From assembly GCF_008692785.1 (NCBI RefSeq), contig NZ_VXJV01000015.1, forward strand, positions 1 to 64,000: a stretch of DNA of 64,000 nt, given 5' to 3'. A program made the position numbers and the translations under genes. Under the pieces are notes generated by a model that saw nothing but the letters and a program-made list of their open reading frames with translations, was not told the origin of the DNA and made no database searches. This document shows positions 35,277 to 44,894 of the stretch, one piece after another. This DNA is from Salmonella enterica subsp. diarizonae. GTDB lineage: Bacteria; Pseudomonadota; Gammaproteobacteria; Enterobacterales; Enterobacteriaceae. The stretch's first letter is position 1. Each line of letters starts with the position of its first letter.

Positions 35277-36356
35277 TTAATCAATATACTTCATGGCCAC
35301 CCTTGAGGTCAGGCGCGTGATAAGTTCGTAAGCACTTACTTTTGTCATTTCAGCGATACGTTCAACCGGCAGACCTTCCCCCCATAAAACCACCGGATCG
35401 CCTGCTTTATCCTGCGCGTTTGGCCCCAAATCCACGCAAATCATATCCATCGCCACCCGTCCGACAATCGGGACTTCACGGCCGTTGACCAACACAGGCG
35501 TACCGGAAGGCGCCGCACGTGGGTAGCCATCGCCATAGCCCATCGCCACCACGCCCAGGCGCGTATCGCGCTCACTCACCCATGTCCCGCCGTAGCCCAC
35601 CGGTTCGCCCGCTTTGTGGTCACGCGCCGCGATCAAACTGGAGGTTAAGGACATCACCGGCTGAAAACCAAAATCCGGCCCCCAGGGTTTGTGCTCCAGC
35701 GGCGATACGCCATACAAAATGATTCCCGGACGCGCCCAGTCAAAGTGAGACTGCGGCCACAGCAGAATACCGCCAGACGCGGCAATAGAGCGCTGACCGG
35801 GTTTGTCCTGACAGAAGGCGTTAAAAATGTCGAGCTGATGTTCGGTAGCGCCGCATTCCGGCTCATCTGCACGGGCAAAATGGCTGACGATATTCACCGG
35901 CTGGCGTACATTTTTACAATGCGTCAGACGCTGGTAGAACGCCTCCGCCTCTTCAGGACGCACACCGAGACGATGCATACCGGTATCCAGTTTCATCCAG
36001 ACCGTCACTGGCTCCGCCAGCTCCACCGCCTCCAGAGCGGCAAGCTGCTCCTGATTATGGACGGCGGTATGCAGATGTTGCGCGGAAATGGTCGGCAGAT
36101 CGGCGGCGTCGAAAAAACCCTCCAGCAGCAGGATAGGCTGCGTGATCCCGCCCGCTCGCAGACGTAGAGCCTCTTCAAGACGCGCCACGCCAAAAGCGTC
36201 AGCATCAGGGAGCGTTCGCGCGGTCTCCAGAAGACCGTGTCCATAAGCGTTCGCTTTCACCACCGCAACCAGCTTACTGGCAGGCGCCAGTTCACGCAGA
36301 CGTTGCAGGTTGTGTCGCAGAGCGCGGCGGTTAATGACGACTGTTGCCGCTTGCAT
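35277..36356 (-). CDS. alr: Alr, biosynthetic alanine racemase
   Basis: PLP enzyme that makes D-alanine for peptidoglycan. The 359-residue product has the N-terminal TIM barrel with PLP Lys34 in [12 protein letters not shown]. The C-terminal beta domain carries the catalytic Tyr region ([15 protein letters not shown]) and the MDMICVDLG segment. Length matches E. coli Alr. It lies 31 bases after dnaB on the same strand, the usual dnaB-alr arrangement. Confidence 0.97.
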   Translation of the reverse strand: MQAATVVINRRALRHNLQRLRELAPASKLVAVVKANAYGHGLLETARTLPDADAFGVARLEEALRLRAGGITQPILLLEGFFDAADLPTISAQHLHTAVHNQEQLAALEAVELAEPVTVWMKLDTGMHRLGVRPEEAEAFYQRLTHCKNVRQPVNIVSHFARADEPECGATEHQLDIFNAFCQDKPGQRSIAASGGILLWPQSHFDWARPGIILYGVSPLEHKPWGPDFGFQPVMSLTSSLIAARDHKAGEPVGYGGTWVSERDTRLGVVAMGYGDGYPRAAPSGTPVLVNGREVPIVGRVAMDMICVDLGPNAQDKAGDPVVLWGEGLPVERIAEMTKVSAYELITRLTSRVAMKYID

Positions 36357-36387
36357 TTGAATTCCTTGTTAAAAGAATGACGGAGAG

Positions 36388-37803
36388 TTACTCATCATCG
36401 TATTGCGGTCCCGCATAGTTATCGAAGCGCGACCACTGACCGTTGAATGTCAGACGAACCGTACCGATAGGACCGTTACGTTGCTTACCAATAATAATTT
36501 CAGCAATGCCTTTTAAATCGCTGTTCTCGTGATAAACCTCATCACGGTAGATAAACATAATTAAGTCGGCATCCTGTTCAATAGAGCCGGATTCACGCAG
36601 GTCGGAGTTCACCGGACGTTTATCCGCGCGTTGTTCCAGAGAGCGGTTAAGCTGCGATAGCGCCACGACCGGCACCTGAAGTTCCTTCGCCAGCGCTTTC
36701 AACGAGCGAGAAATTTCGGCGATTTCCAGAGTACGGTTATCAGAAAGCGACGGCACGCGCATCAATTGCAGGTAGTCGATCATAATCAGACTTAACCCGC
36801 CATGTTCGCGGAAGATACGCCGCGCGCGCGAACGGACTTCTGTCGGCGTAAGACCCGAGGAGTCGTCAATATACATATTGCGTTTCTCCAGCAGAATGCC
36901 CATCGTGCCGGAGATTCGCGCCCAGTCTTCATCATCGAGTTGACCGGTACGAATACGTGTCTGATCGACGCGGGACAGCGAGGCCAGCATACGCATCATG
37001 ATCTGTTCGCCGGGCATCTCCAGACTAAAGATCAGTACCGGTTTATCCTGCAACATCGCCGCATTTTCGCAAAGGTTCATCGCAAATGTGGTTTTACCCA
37101 TTGAGGGACGCGCCGCGACGATGATCAAATCCGAACGCTGTAACCCTGCCGTCTTTTTATTGAGATCCTGATAGCCGGTATCCACGCCTGTAACGCCATC
37201 GTGCGGTTGCTGGAACAACTGCTCAATACGCGCCACGGTAGCGTCGAGAATTTGGTCGATGCTTTTCGGACCTTCGTCTTTGTTGGCGCGGTTTTCCGCG
37301 ATCTGGAAAACGCGCGACTCCGCCAGATCCAGCAGTTCGTCGCTATTGCGCCCCTGTGGATCGTAACCGGCATCCGCAATTTCATGCGCCACCGCGATCA
37401 TATCGCGGACCACGGCACGTTCGCGCACAATATCCGCATAAGCGCTGATATTCGCCGCGCTTGGCGTGTTTTTAGACAACTCCGCCAGATAGGCGAAGCC
37501 GCCGACGCTGTCCAGTTGGCCCTGCCGCTCCAGCGATTCCGCGAGCGTGATCAGGTCGATAGGACTGCCGCTTTCCTGCAAGCGCCCCATCTCCGTAAAG
37601 ATATGGCGATGCGGACGGGTGTAAAAATCTTCCGCCACCACGCGCTCGGCCACATCGTCCCAGCGCTCGTTATCCAGCATTAAACCGCCCAACACCGACT
37701 GTTCCGCTTCAATCGAGTGCGGCGGCACTTTTATCCCGGCAACCTGCGGATCGCGGTCGCGGGCATCAGTCTGTGGTTTGTTGAAGGGTTTATTTCCTGC
37801 CAT
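36388..37803 (-). CDS. dnaB: DnaB, replicative DNA helicase
   Basis: Hexameric 5'-3' helicase of the replication fork, loaded by DnaC. The 471-residue product equals the E. coli length. The N-terminal dimerisation domain covers about 30-150 (HSIEAEQSVLGGLMLD). The RecA-like motor has Walker A AARPSMGKTT (about 230-240), Walker B LSLIMIDYLQLM and the SLEQRADKRP segment. The gene has no intein. It diverges from qor across 64 bases. Confidence 0.98.
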   Translation of the reverse strand: MAGNKPFNKPQTDARDRDPQVAGIKVPPHSIEAEQSVLGGLMLDNERWDDVAERVVAEDFYTRPHRHIFTEMGRLQESGSPIDLITLAESLERQGQLDSVGGFAYLAELSKNTPSAANISAYADIVRERAVVRDMIAVAHEIADAGYDPQGRNSDELLDLAESRVFQIAENRANKDEGPKSIDQILDATVARIEQLFQQPHDGVTGVDTGYQDLNKKTAGLQRSDLIIVAARPSMGKTTFAMNLCENAAMLQDKPVLIFSLEMPGEQIMMRMLASLSRVDQTRIRTGQLDDEDWARISGTMGILLEKRNMYIDDSSGLTPTEVRSRARRIFREHGGLSLIMIDYLQLMRVPSLSDNRTLEIAEISRSLKALAKELQVPVVALSQLNRSLEQRADKRPVNSDLRESGSIEQDADLIMFIYRDEVYHENSDLKGIAEIIIGKQRNGPIGTVRLTFNGQWSRFDNYAGPQYDDE

Positions 37804-37867
37804 AGTGAATGGAGTTACCGAGATAGTGATTGGGTCGAAAGATTACCACATTTCTTTTGGAGGAAGC

Positions 37868-38851
37868 ATGGCAACGCGTATTGAATTTCACAAGCATGGT
37901 GGTCCGGAAGTGCTTCAAGCCGTGGAGTTTACGCCAACGGAACCGGCGGAACACGAAATCCAGGTTGAGAACAAAGCTATTGGTATCAACTTCATCGACA
38001 CCTATATCCGTAGCGGACTCTATCCGCCCCCGTCGTTGCCTGCGGGACTGGGAACCGAAGCCGCAGGAGTGGTCAGTAAAGTCGGCAACGGCGTGGAGCA
38101 CATTCGCGTCGGCGATCGCGTCGTCTACGCGCAGTCAACGCTCGGCGCTTACAGTTCCGTCCATAACGTCCCCGCTGATAAAGCCGCGATTTTACCTGAC
38201 GCAATTTCCTTCGAACAGGCGGCAGCCTCTTTTCTCAAGGGATTGACCGTTTTTTACCTGTTGCGCAAAACTTATGAAGTGAAACCCGACGAACCTTTCC
38301 TGTTTCATGCCGCTGCGGGCGGCGTCGGTCTGATCGCCTGCCAATGGGCAAAAGCGCTGGGCGCGAAGCTTATCGGTACCGTCGGTAGCGCGCAAAAAGC
38401 GCAGCGGGCGCTGGACGCTGGCGCCTGGCAGGTGATTAATTACCGTGAGGAGAGCATTGTAGAACGGGTAAAAGAGATCACCGGCGGCAAAAAAGTTCGC
38501 GTGGTCTATGACTCCGTGGGGAAAGATACCTGGGAAGCCTCGCTGGACTGCCTGCAACGTCGGGGACTGATGGTCAGTTTCGGCAATGCGTCCGGCCCCG
38601 TCACCGGCGTGAACTTAGGTATTCTGAATCAGAAAGGTTCCCTGTATGCCACACGTCCTTCACTACAGGGGTATATTACGACGCGTGAAGAACTGACCGA
38701 AGCCAGCAATGAATTGTTCTCATTGATTGCCAGCGGCGTGATTAAAGTCGATGTGGCTGAAAATCAACGTTATGCGTTAAAAGATGCCCGTCGCGCGCAT
38801 GAAGTGCTGGAAAGTCGAGCCACACAGGGCTCAAGCCTGCTGATTCCGTAA
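37868..38851 (+). CDS. qor: Qor, NADPH quinone oxidoreductase
   Basis: Zinc-independent medium-chain oxidoreductase reducing quinones with NADPH. The 327-residue product starts MATRIEFHKHGGPEVLQAVE at 37868, preceded by GGAGG; the longer frame from 37778 would overlap dnaB and is rejected. The nucleotide-binding motif AAAGGVGLIACQWAKALGA lies near residue 147. The structural-zinc Cys cluster of alcohol dehydrogenases is absent, as expected. A strong terminator follows. Confidence 0.97.
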   Translation: MATRIEFHKHGGPEVLQAVEFTPTEPAEHEIQVENKAIGINFIDTYIRSGLYPPPSLPAGLGTEAAGVVSKVGNGVEHIRVGDRVVYAQSTLGAYSSVHNVPADKAAILPDAISFEQAAASFLKGLTVFYLLRKTYEVKPDEPFLFHAAAGGVGLIACQWAKALGAKLIGTVGSAQKAQRALDAGAWQVINYREESIVERVKEITGGKKVRVVYDSVGKDTWEASLDCLQRRGLMVSFGNASGPVTGVNLGILNQKGSLYATRPSLQGYITTREELTEASNELFSLIASGVIKVDVAENQRYALKDARRAHEVLESRATQGSSLLIP

Positions 38852-38869
38852 TAGCTCTGCAAAGAAATT

Positions 38870-38901
38870 GGGCTTCCACCTAGGAAGCCCTTTCTTTTTT
38901 T
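38870..38901 (+). terminator. Rho-independent terminator of qor
   Basis: GGGCTTCC-ACCTA-GGAAGCCC followed by TTTCTTTTTTT, 19 bases after the stop. Confidence 0.92.
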
Positions 38902-39025
38902 GCTCGGCCGTATGTAGGGTACAGCGCGATGAATTCGTTACCTGCGTAATCATGACAGATTTAATAATCGATTCCTATTTGCTTGTGAGGGCAAAGTTTC
39001 AGGTTGTGACGAACCGCTCAATACC

Positions 39026-39268
39026 TTAGTAAAACCGACGGTTATTGCGCTGATACTGTGGGATTTTTGGCCTTTTTACTGCTTTGATCACCCACACCAC
39101 AGCTACCGCCAGCAGTAGCCACGGTAACAACTTGATCATCAAGGCGAACATCCCGCCCAGGAACATAACGGCAGTCGCCACGACCAGCGCGGCCAGAATG
39201 CCCAGCAAGGAGACGCCAGTCACCATTAGCATCAGAAAAAAGCCAAGCACAAAAAGTAGTTCCAGCAT
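39026..39268 (-). CDS. pspG: PspG, phage-shock inner-membrane protein
   Basis: Effector of the Psp envelope-stress response, unlinked to pspA-E. The 80-residue product is almost entirely hydrophobic: two or three membrane segments (about 3-40 and 45-63) and a basic tail ending QRNNRRFY. Length matches E. coli PspG. It is transcribed from a sigma-54 promoter at 39337-39352 and is expected to be PspF-activated. Confidence 0.96.
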   Translation of the reverse strand: MLELLFVLGFFLMLMVTGVSLLGILAALVVATAVMFLGGMFALMIKLLPWLLLAVAVVWVIKAVKRPKIPQYQRNNRRFY

Positions 39269-39336
39269 AGTCGCTCCCCATAAAGATGGAATTGCCCGGC
39301 GGCACGGCGCTTACCGGGTCTACTCAGGAAAATTAA

Positions 39337-39352
39337 AGCAAAAACCATGCCA
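39337..39352 (-). promoter_or_regulatory. Sigma-54 promoter of pspG
   Basis: Minus-strand TGGCATGGTTTTTGCT matches the -24/-12 consensus TGGCACG-N4-TTGCW, about 70 bases before the pspG start. The matching location and regulation are known for E. coli pspG. Confidence 0.9.
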
Positions 39353-39435
39353 ATATTTATATTATTGATATATAAAGAAAACTCTCTGCAAATGGGTACA
39401 GATCGTGGTGAGATTGACTAATTTTTGGCGAACTT

Positions 39436-40473
39436 TTAACGCTTGTCTGCCACCAGTTTTAGCGCCTGTTCCAATACACCAACATCCGCGCCAGCTTTAT
39501 GGGCGTTTTCGCTCAGGTAGCGACGCCATTGCCGCGCGCCTGGAATGCCCTGGAACAACCCCAGAATATGGCGAGTGATATGCCCCAGATACGTTCCCTG
39601 GCTCAATTCACGCTCAATATAGGGATATATAGCGCGAACCACCGCAACCGGGTCGGCATCAGTGGTATCGGCGCCAAAAATCTCCCGATCCACCGCGGTC
39701 AGTATACCCGGATTCTGGTAAGCTTCGCGGCCAACCATTACGCCATCCATATGGCGCAGGTGCTCCTTCGCCTCTTCCAGCGATTTGATGCCGCCGTTGA
39801 TGGACATGGTCAAATGCGGAAAATCCCGCTTTAGCTGATATACACGCGGGTAATCCAGCGGCGGGATCTCACGATTTTCTTTCGGGCTTAAGCCAGAAAG
39901 CCAGGCTTTGCGCGCATGGATAATAAACATCTCGCATTCGCCCTGACCAGAAACCGTATCGATGAAATCACACAGAAAAGCATAACTGTCCTGATCGTCA
40001 ATACCAATGCGGGTTTTCACCGTCACCGGAATCGAGACGACATCACGCATGGCTTTAACACAGTCTGCGACCAGTTGCGCATTGCCCATCAAACAGGCGC
40101 CAAACATACCATTTTGCACGCGATCGGAGGGGCACCCCACGTTGAGGTTAATTTCATCGTAGCCACGCGCTTCCGCCAGCTTTGCACAATGCGCAAGCTG
40201 AGCCGGATCGCTTCCACCAAGCTGTAAGGCGACCGGATGCTCTTCTTCGCTGTAAGCCAGATAGTCACCCTTACCGTGAATAATCGCGCCTGTGGTCACC
40301 ATTTCGGTGTAGAGCAGCGTCTGGCGAGACAGTAAACGCAGGAAATAGCGGCAATGTCTGTCCGTCCAGTCGAGCATAGGAGCCACACTAAACCTGCCAC
40401 TCCAGTGATTGTCAGTATTTTCAGATAGTGCGCTGGTTTGGCTGGTTTTTAGCATTTCAAGATTACCGTGCAT
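39436..40473 (-). CDS. dusA: DusA, tRNA-dihydrouridine(20/20a) synthase
   Basis: Flavin enzyme reducing U20/U20a in the tRNA D-loop. The 345-residue product has the FMN TIM barrel beginning [17 protein letters not shown]. The catalytic Cys is in [19 protein letters not shown], with the [10 protein letters not shown] and MSINGGI segments. The first 16-20 residues vary between species, so a downstream start is possible. dusA is a known integration site for phages and islands; no integrase is seen here. Confidence 0.96.
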   Translation of the reverse strand: MHGNLEMLKTSQTSALSENTDNHWSGRFSVAPMLDWTDRHCRYFLRLLSRQTLLYTEMVTTGAIIHGKGDYLAYSEEEHPVALQLGGSDPAQLAHCAKLAEARGYDEINLNVGCPSDRVQNGMFGACLMGNAQLVADCVKAMRDVVSIPVTVKTRIGIDDQDSYAFLCDFIDTVSGQGECEMFIIHARKAWLSGLSPKENREIPPLDYPRVYQLKRDFPHLTMSINGGIKSLEEAKEHLRHMDGVMVGREAYQNPGILTAVDREIFGADTTDADPVAVVRAIYPYIERELSQGTYLGHITRHILGLFQGIPGARQWRRYLSENAHKAGADVGVLEQALKLVADKR

Positions 40474-40855
40474 TTTTTGACATTTACGTTTATTTCTCGT
40501 ATCCGGTTTCTGCCCAAACGGTCATACGCATGGGAAACGGAAAGAGTGAGATACTGGAATGGCATACTATAACATAGAGAAACGACTGAAATCCGATGAT
40601 GAGCCATGCTACCCCAGCACAGCGTTGCTCAAGGAGAAAAGCGTCATCATAACTGCTCACGATTTACCGCAAAAATATGCTGTTCAGCCCGGAGAATAAC
40701 AGGCGTTTCGGGGTGAAAAAATCGTCACAGATATCCTTTCGGGTTAACTAACTGGAACCTACGGCTTTCCCGTTCTGCATCGAAATATCTCGAAGCCTCG
40801 TCACGTACCCTCTACCCCTTCCATTGGTATCACGAAGATTCCAGTAATATTTTGT
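40474..40855. other. Intergenic region upstream of dusA
   Basis: About 380 bases holding the dusA promoter side and the 3' side of the alcohol dehydrogenase. I see no gene, attachment repeat or RNA. Confidence 0.6.
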
Positions 40856-41926
40856 TTAGAACTCAATGATTACCTTTATCGCTTTTTCATTAGCTGCATG
40901 TTTAAAAACATCATAGGCTTTCTCAATAGCGTTAAATTTAAAATGATGCGTTACCAGTTTTTCTGTCTGGAGCCTTCCTGAACAACAATTACTCATCAGT
41001 AAACCTATCGTATTGGTATTGACTAAACCCGTTGTGATCGTCATGTTTTTACTCCACAGTTTTTCTATAGAAAATTTAACAGGTTTTCCGTGAACACCAA
41101 CATTAGCTAAATTGCCGCCTTCCTTAATAATACTTTGGCAAATATTCCAGGTTGGCTCAATACCTACAGCTTCAATGGCGCAGTCAACGCCACGCTGTTG
41201 GGTCAATGCCATAATATTATTAATAGCATCCTCCTTCTCTGGATTTATCGTATAATGAGCCCCCATTTCTTTAGCCATTGTTAAACGGTTATCATCTATA
41301 TCTATCATTATTATATTAGAAGGAGAGTAAAGTTGTGAGGTTAACAGACAACTCATCCCTACAGGGCCAGCCCCAACTATAGCTACCGTATCGCCTGGTT
41401 TTATCTCTCCATTTAAAACGCCGATTTCATGCCCTGTTGGTAAGGCATCAGATAACAAAACACCGGTATCTTCATTAAGGTTTTCGGGCAATAAATATAA
41501 TGAGTTATCTGCATAAGGGACACGGACATACTCCGCCTGCGTTCCATCAATCATATAACCCATGATCCACCCCCCTTCATTTTGACAGTGAGAATAAAGT
41601 TGTTTCTGGCAATTTTCACAAGAACCACACCGACTGATACAGGAAATAATAACTTTGTCTCCTTTTTTAAATTTTGTTACAGATGATCCGATCTCTTCTA
41701 TAACACCCACACCCTCATGCCCCAGAATTCGACCATCAAACGTGCCGAACTTGTTCAGTGCGATCTCCTGAATCTCAGGGTTTTTTCCTTTAAGTATTCC
41801 AAGATCTGTCCCACAGATTGTGGTCTTAACCATCCGGATAATAACATCACCCGAATTAAGGAGCTGCGGCTTTTGACGCTCTTCAAAACGAATATCATGC
41901 TCGCCATAATAGACCATCGCTTTCAT
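40856..41926 (-). CDS. Zinc-dependent alcohol dehydrogenase family protein
   Basis: A 356-residue medium-chain dehydrogenase/reductase. Catalytic zinc ligands are Cys38 (TTICGTDLGIL) and the GHEGVGVIEEIG region. The structural-zinc cluster CGSCENCQKQLYSHC near residue 98 is complete. The NAD(P) site is VAIVGAGPVGMS, with an acidic residue after the second strand (MIDIDD) that suggests NAD. ATG at 41926 has a strong AAGGAG site. Base composition is clearly AT-richer than dusA and zur, suggesting acquisition. Substrate unknown. E. coli K-12 lacks a gene here. Confidence 0.88.
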   Translation of the reverse strand: MKAMVYYGEHDIRFEERQKPQLLNSGDVIIRMVKTTICGTDLGILKGKNPEIQEIALNKFGTFDGRILGHEGVGVIEEIGSSVTKFKKGDKVIISCISRCGSCENCQKQLYSHCQNEGGWIMGYMIDGTQAEYVRVPYADNSLYLLPENLNEDTGVLLSDALPTGHEIGVLNGEIKPGDTVAIVGAGPVGMSCLLTSQLYSPSNIIMIDIDDNRLTMAKEMGAHYTINPEKEDAINNIMALTQQRGVDCAIEAVGIEPTWNICQSIIKEGGNLANVGVHGKPVKFSIEKLWSKNMTITTGLVNTNTIGLLMSNCCSGRLQTEKLVTHHFKFNAIEKAYDVFKHAANEKAIKVIIEF

Positions 41927-42350
41927 GGAAATACTCCTTTTGGTTGTTGCAAAATTGTACTGTAATGGTTAATTTATAAGACTTTTGTGGAAGCCCCCTA
42001 ACTTTGAAAAAAATCTGTCGAAACTTATTCTATTTTTATAATCTGTTGATACTATGGGGAGTGTGGTTAGCGGGCATTTTTAAACGACAAGACAATCATT
42101 CAAGTAATGATAGCGTATAACTCATTAAATTATAAAGAATCCACTTCACCAGATAGCGCAACCTGAATGACAAAGAGATAATATTAACTATTCATTTGCT
42201 CATACTATGCAAGATGTGTTTCTTATTTTATAAGATAGAATTGTGCTGCATATTCGTCATGTTGAAGACAATAGTCCTTAATAGATACAGTAGCCACACG
42301 GCGAATAAAGATTATGCGGTGAAAAAAGCTCTGCTATGGCATAACGCTAA
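41927..42350. other. AT-rich intergenic region upstream of the alcohol dehydrogenase
   Basis: About 420 bases, strongly AT-rich, presumably holding the dehydrogenase promoter. No gene or recognisable operator is seen. Confidence 0.55.
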
Positions 42351-42373
42351 ACCGGAGGCATTACACCTCCGGT
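42351..42373 (-). terminator. Hairpin after the TraF-like gene
   Basis: ACCGGAGG pairs with CCTCCGGT around 7 bases, 9 bases beyond the stop, with only a short T run after it on the minus strand. Confidence 0.6.
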
Positions 42374-42382
42374 GAAAACGCC

Positions 42383-43693
42383 TCAGAATGTCATCGTAAG
42401 CTGCACGCCCGCCCCCCAGGTTTCATCTTCGCCGTACAGCCCCATTAAATCGAGATGTACGCGGTTAAAGGGCGCAAAGCCAAGACCGCCAGTAACCACA
42501 TTGCTATCATTATTTTTCACATCCGCACGATACCCTGCGCGCACTGCCAGCCATGATAACGGACGGACTTCAGCGCCAACGCCAACGTACTGTGAATTGT
42601 CTTCGCTCTTAAAGCCTTTCGTTTCCGTCAGATCGCCATCGGCGCTTACGGTCAGCAAATCGTTATGCCATGCGACGCCCGCAGTGACCAGGGGGCGGAT
42701 TTGGTATGTATCTTTATAGTTGGTAGTTTCTCCCGTCATACCATTGGTAATATAAATATCTTTCGTATCGATATCGCGAGATACCAGATTTTGCCCGCTC
42801 AGCCCCAACGTCCAGTTTTCACCGACATCGGCAGCAAGCCCCGCATCAACGTTAAAGCCAGTATCGTCATTACGATAACGGCTGCTATTCCAGTCGCTAC
42901 TGTCGTAGTTATAAATTGACATGGTGTAGTTATAGAGCCAGGTTTTTTGCAGTTTTGGCGTAACGCCAATGGAAACAGGCACGTCGCCCACCGCAAACTG
43001 CTTCGCCAGCGCAATACCGTAGTCAGACACAATCGCTACCCGCCCCGACGCGGTAGAGTTTAAATGCTTTGTAATTTCATCAGACCCCAGCAGGGCAGCG
43101 CGTCCTGCTTCACGAAGCGCGATACTTTCATCATGCTGGATATCGCGCAGGTACTGAATATCGTTCTGATCAATGGACGAACTCACGCGCCCATGCGCAT
43201 AACCTTTGGCGATAAACGCCACGGAAAGCGTTTGTCCTGGAATACTTACCGCCAACCCGGCGCCGGCATTGGCACGGGCGGTTTTTCCGTTGAGATATTC
43301 CAGCTCATCGGCCAAATCGCGCGCGGCCCCCTGAAATTGATTCAGCACGCCGCGCGGATTGAGCAGAATTTGCCCCAGCGTAAGATTATCGACGACCTCA
43401 TCGTAGTAATCCACTTTATCGCTGATATCATCAATTTCATCCTGGAGATTGTCTTTATCGGTAATCTGGACGCCGATTGCAGGAAGGACAACAGTGATAT
43501 TGTCTTCCGGTTTGGCTTTTGCCAGTAATGCCGGGTTTAACAGTACTCCGCTGCCATAATTCGCGGACGCTACGCCCGTCCCGCCCATTGCGTCATTACG
43601 CGCTTCTGTCCAGGTATTGGCGGCGCTCGCCTGCTTTGCCATACAAAGCGAGACCGCGATAGCAATTAGTGAAAGTTTGACGTCTTTGTTCAC
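42383..43693 (-). CDS. TraF-like outer-membrane beta-barrel protein
   Basis: A 436-residue exported protein often annotated as conjugal transfer protein TraF (TraF_2 family), though nothing conjugative is nearby. It has a signal peptide (about 1-24, ending ASA). The mature start resembles FadL/OmpP1-type barrels (NDAMGGTGVASANYGSGVLLNPALLA). Alternating beta strands run to a terminal Phe (GVQLTMTF), an outer-membrane assembly signature. A coiled region lies around residues 75-115. The likely role is an outer-membrane pore or channel of unknown substrate. It diverges from zur. Confidence 0.85.
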   Translation of the reverse strand: MNKDVKLSLIAIAVSLCMAKQASAANTWTEARNDAMGGTGVASANYGSGVLLNPALLAKAKPEDNITVVLPAIGVQITDKDNLQDEIDDISDKVDYYDEVVDNLTLGQILLNPRGVLNQFQGAARDLADELEYLNGKTARANAGAGLAVSIPGQTLSVAFIAKGYAHGRVSSSIDQNDIQYLRDIQHDESIALREAGRAALLGSDEITKHLNSTASGRVAIVSDYGIALAKQFAVGDVPVSIGVTPKLQKTWLYNYTMSIYNYDSSDWNSSRYRNDDTGFNVDAGLAADVGENWTLGLSGQNLVSRDIDTKDIYITNGMTGETTNYKDTYQIRPLVTAGVAWHNDLLTVSADGDLTETKGFKSEDNSQYVGVGAEVRPLSWLAVRAGYRADVKNNDSNVVTGGLGFAPFNRVHLDLMGLYGEDETWGAGVQLTMTF

Positions 43694-43939
43694 AGTTAGC
43701 CCATTTTATTATCAGGTGAAGTAATCTCTCCGCCACGTCTTGCAGGGCAGAGGCGAACTATTGCTGTGAAATAGTGATATTAAAGCCTGTTGTTATAATA
43801 TCGGCCCTCATTATGTATAGATGAGAATACTGATCCGGAAAAGCTTAGCAGGCGATATATTGTTGCGGGGTAATTTCAGAGTTTTAAGCAGCTCGTGGTA
43901 AAGTAGCAGATTAGACTTTCATGCCATTCGAGGTGCTAC

Positions 43940-44455
43940 ATGGAAAAGACCACAACGCAAGAGTTACTGGCGCAAGCTGAAAAACTCTGTGCGCAGCGCA
44001 ACGTGCGCCTGACGCCTCAGCGCCTCGAAGTGCTGCGCCTGATGAGCCAACAGCAGGGCGCGATCAGCGCATACGATCTGCTCGATTTGCTGCGCGAAAC
44101 GGAACCACAGGCCAAACCGCCCACCATCTACCGCGCGTTGGATTTTTTGCTTGAACAGGGGTTTGTCCATAAAGTGGAATCCACCAATAGTTACGTGGTT
44201 TGCCACCTGTTCGATCAGCCAACGCACAGCTCGGCCATGTTTATCTGCGATCGTTGCGGCGTGGTGAAGGAAGAGTGTGCAGAGGGCGTGGAAGACATCA
44301 TGCATACGCTGGCGGCTAAAATGGGATTTGCGCTACGACATAACGTTATCGAGGCGCACGGCCTGTGCCCCGAGTGCGTAGAAGTGGAAGCGTGCCGCCA
44401 TCCGGGTGAGTGCAGTCACGACCACTCGGTGCTGGTGAAGAAAAAACCGCGCTAG
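43940..44455 (+). CDS. zur: Zur, zinc uptake repressor (Fur family)
   Basis: Zinc-sensing repressor of znuABC and other zinc genes. The 171-residue product has the Fur winged helix (LTPQRLEVLRLMSQQQGAIS and PPTIYRALDFLLEQG). The structural zinc site uses CDRC (about 103-106) and CPEC (about 143-146), and a Cys/His-rich tail follows (CRHPGECSHDHS). It converges on yjbJ and lies in the lexA-dinF-yjbJ-zur neighbourhood conserved in E. coli. Confidence 0.97.
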   Translation: MEKTTTQELLAQAEKLCAQRNVRLTPQRLEVLRLMSQQQGAISAYDLLDLLRETEPQAKPPTIYRALDFLLEQGFVHKVESTNSYVVCHLFDQPTHSSAMFICDRCGVVKEECAEGVEDIMHTLAAKMGFALRHNVIEAHGLCPECVEVEACRHPGECSHDHSVLVKKKPR

Positions 44456-44553
44456 CCAAAACGGGAAACGGGCGACAATAGAGAGGGTGCCGCCCGCATT
44501 CATAAGCAAACAGTGGGAAGCACATCCATGTACTCCTGGTAGGGGAAAACGTA

Positions 44554-44763
44554 TTACCAGCGATAGTTGTTACGGGTTTCCCAGTCAACAACCTCTTTTT
44601 CCGCCTGATCTTTCTGGTAACCGTAACGCTCCTGGATTTTACCTACCAGCTGATCGCGTTTACCTTCGATAACGGTCATATCGTCATCGGTCAGTTTGCC
44701 CCATTGTTCTTTCATTTTACCTTTAAACTGTTTCCAGTTACCGCCGGCTTCGTCTTTATTCAT
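44554..44763 (-). CDS. yjbJ: YjbJ, CsbD-family stress protein
   Basis: A 69-residue hydrophilic CsbD-like protein, abundant under stress in E. coli and of unknown mechanism. It starts MNKDEAGGNWKQFKGKMKEQ; an extra Met at 44766 is possible. Repeated amphipathic helices with GKxxEQxG-type segments are typical. Confidence 0.95.
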   Translation of the reverse strand: MNKDEAGGNWKQFKGKMKEQWGKLTDDDMTVIEGKRDQLVGKIQERYGYQKDQAEKEVVDWETRNNYRW

Positions 44764-44894
44764 CATCTTGTCCTCATCATTCGGTTAGGAATAGCAAGTG
44801 TTATTCGCCCAAATGCACTGCAATTTCTGCTGGACGTGATAGTAATTGTAGGCAGGAATTCGGACTTCGGTTTTATATTCAGAATTTTTAACCG

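Noticed and set aside
40474-40855. Phage or island attachment site at dusA
   Set aside because: No integrase gene or direct repeat of the dusA 5' end was seen.
42383-43693. Conjugation gene or integrative element suggested by the TraF-like name
   Set aside because: No other transfer, relaxase or integrase genes are nearby; the product looks like a general outer-membrane barrel.
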